Shown in pieces: positions 38,171 to 38,297 of a stretch of DNA of 38,297 bases. The stretch is from positions 1 through 38,297 of the forward strand of contig MKWM01000042.1 of NCBI GenBank assembly GCA_001899765.1. The letters run 5' to 3'. The notes beneath the pieces are model-generated. The model ran no database searches and was not told where the DNA came from. It was given only the letters and a program-made list of their open reading frames with translations. The position numbers and the translations under genes were made by a program. Position 1 is the stretch's first letter, and each line of letters opens with the position of its first letter. Source of the stretch: Thiobacillus sp. 63-78 (lineage in GTDB: Bacteria > Pseudomonadota > Gammaproteobacteria > Burkholderiales > Thiobacillaceae).

Positions 38171-38200
38171 ATTATAGCTGAAGCTGCGCGGGCTGGTAAA
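38171..38200 (-). promoter_or_regulatory. promoter of tRNA-Lys
   Basis: On the minus strand TTTACC (38200-38195) and TATAAT (38176-38171) with an 18-base spacer. Transcription should begin near 38164, about 45 bases before the mature tRNA 5' end. Confidence 0.6.
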
Positions 38201-38211
38201 GGGTCAGCCTT

Positions 38212-38297
38212 GTCCAATGACACATGAGCCTGAAGGTAGTGGTGTAAATCCAAAGTGAGTTGAGCCTGAAGGTGGGTGAATCGGGATCATGGAGACA
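38212..38297 (+). mobile_element. possible IS21-like element left end, truncated by the window
   Basis: TGAGCCTGAAGGT occurs twice as an exact direct repeat (38225-38237 and 38261-38273, 36 bases apart), preceded by TGTCCAATGACACA. Subterminal direct repeats after a TGT terminus are a feature of IS21-family ends. A possible istA start, ATGGAGACA with GGGA upstream, begins at 38289 and leaves the window. The coding evidence is only three codons, so this is tentative. Confidence 0.35.

Overview
The window is a high-GC proteobacterial chromosome segment, most likely a facultatively anaerobic betaproteobacterium of the Nitrosomonadales/Rhodocyclales type. This is inferred from the core order glyA-nrdR-ribD, ribE-ribBA-ribH-nusB-thiL-pgpA-pncC and recA-recX, the RibBA with a degenerate second domain, the Coq7 ubiquinone hydroxylase together with the O2-independent ubiU/ubiV/ubiT set, and a class III ribonucleotide reductase. 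No species can be named from sequence alone.

Layout. (1) 1-2203: the tail of an integron cassette array on AT-richer DNA. Two clear 64-bp attC sites (947-1010, 1609-1672) and one weaker candidate (89-165) separate single-gene cassettes for a diiron MBL-fold protein, a secreted SnoaL/NTF2-like protein and an unrecognised protein. (2) 2345-2964: a VapBC-type toxin-antitoxin pair. (3) 3055-8730: core genes coq7, a TRAP solute-binding protein, glyA, nrdR, ribD and a methyltransferase. (4) 8727-11673: an anaerobic ribonucleotide reductase operon. Its catalytic protein is split: a 671-aa large chain ends at the zinc site, and a separate 61-aa chain with its own ribosome-binding site carries the glycyl-radical loop. 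Two tandem NrdR-box-like sites lie upstream. (5) 11817-17483: a compact cluster of hemerythrin, two DUF2249 proteins, two polytopic membrane proteins resembling NnrS/heme-copper oxidase subunit I, a DsrC-like protein lacking its terminal cysteine, a Yip1-family protein, a MarR regulator and an FmdE-like protein. This is probably an uncharacterised O2/NO/redox-responsive module. (6) 17524-20266: a TetR-containing operon (class II-like cytochrome c, FadL-type porin, DUF2892, tetR) behind a 48-bp perfect palindrome overlapping its promoter. (7) 20587-25954: a nitronate-monooxygenase-like flavoprotein and a minus-strand run yhcC-ubiU-ubiV-queD-like-ubiT for anaerobic ubiquinone synthesis. (8) 26122-30764: ribE-ribBA-ribH-nusB-thiL-pgpA-pncC. 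(9) 30849-33416: an orphan CapW/BrxR-like WYL regulator, recA and recX. (10) 33417-38297: accessory DNA with vapBC, a RAYT transposase with 19-bp inverted flanks, a type IV pilin with a sigma-54-like promoter, several intact or decayed toxin-antitoxin modules, REP-like repeats, tRNA-Lys and a possible IS end.

Two themes link the window. The segment between ribD and ribE (about 8-26 kb) is dominated by functions for life without oxygen (class III RNR, ubiUVT, hemerythrin/NnrS-like cluster, DsrC-like protein) and looks like an insertion into a normally compact riboflavin operon. Separately, four gene junctions (6289-6409, 23684-23812, 28760-28856, 30765-30848) consist entirely of a composite element. 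Each has short tandem words, a small GC-rich central part that is a hairpin in three of them, then inverted copies of the words. Three of the four run directly into the next start codon and leave no visible Shine-Dalgarno sequence.
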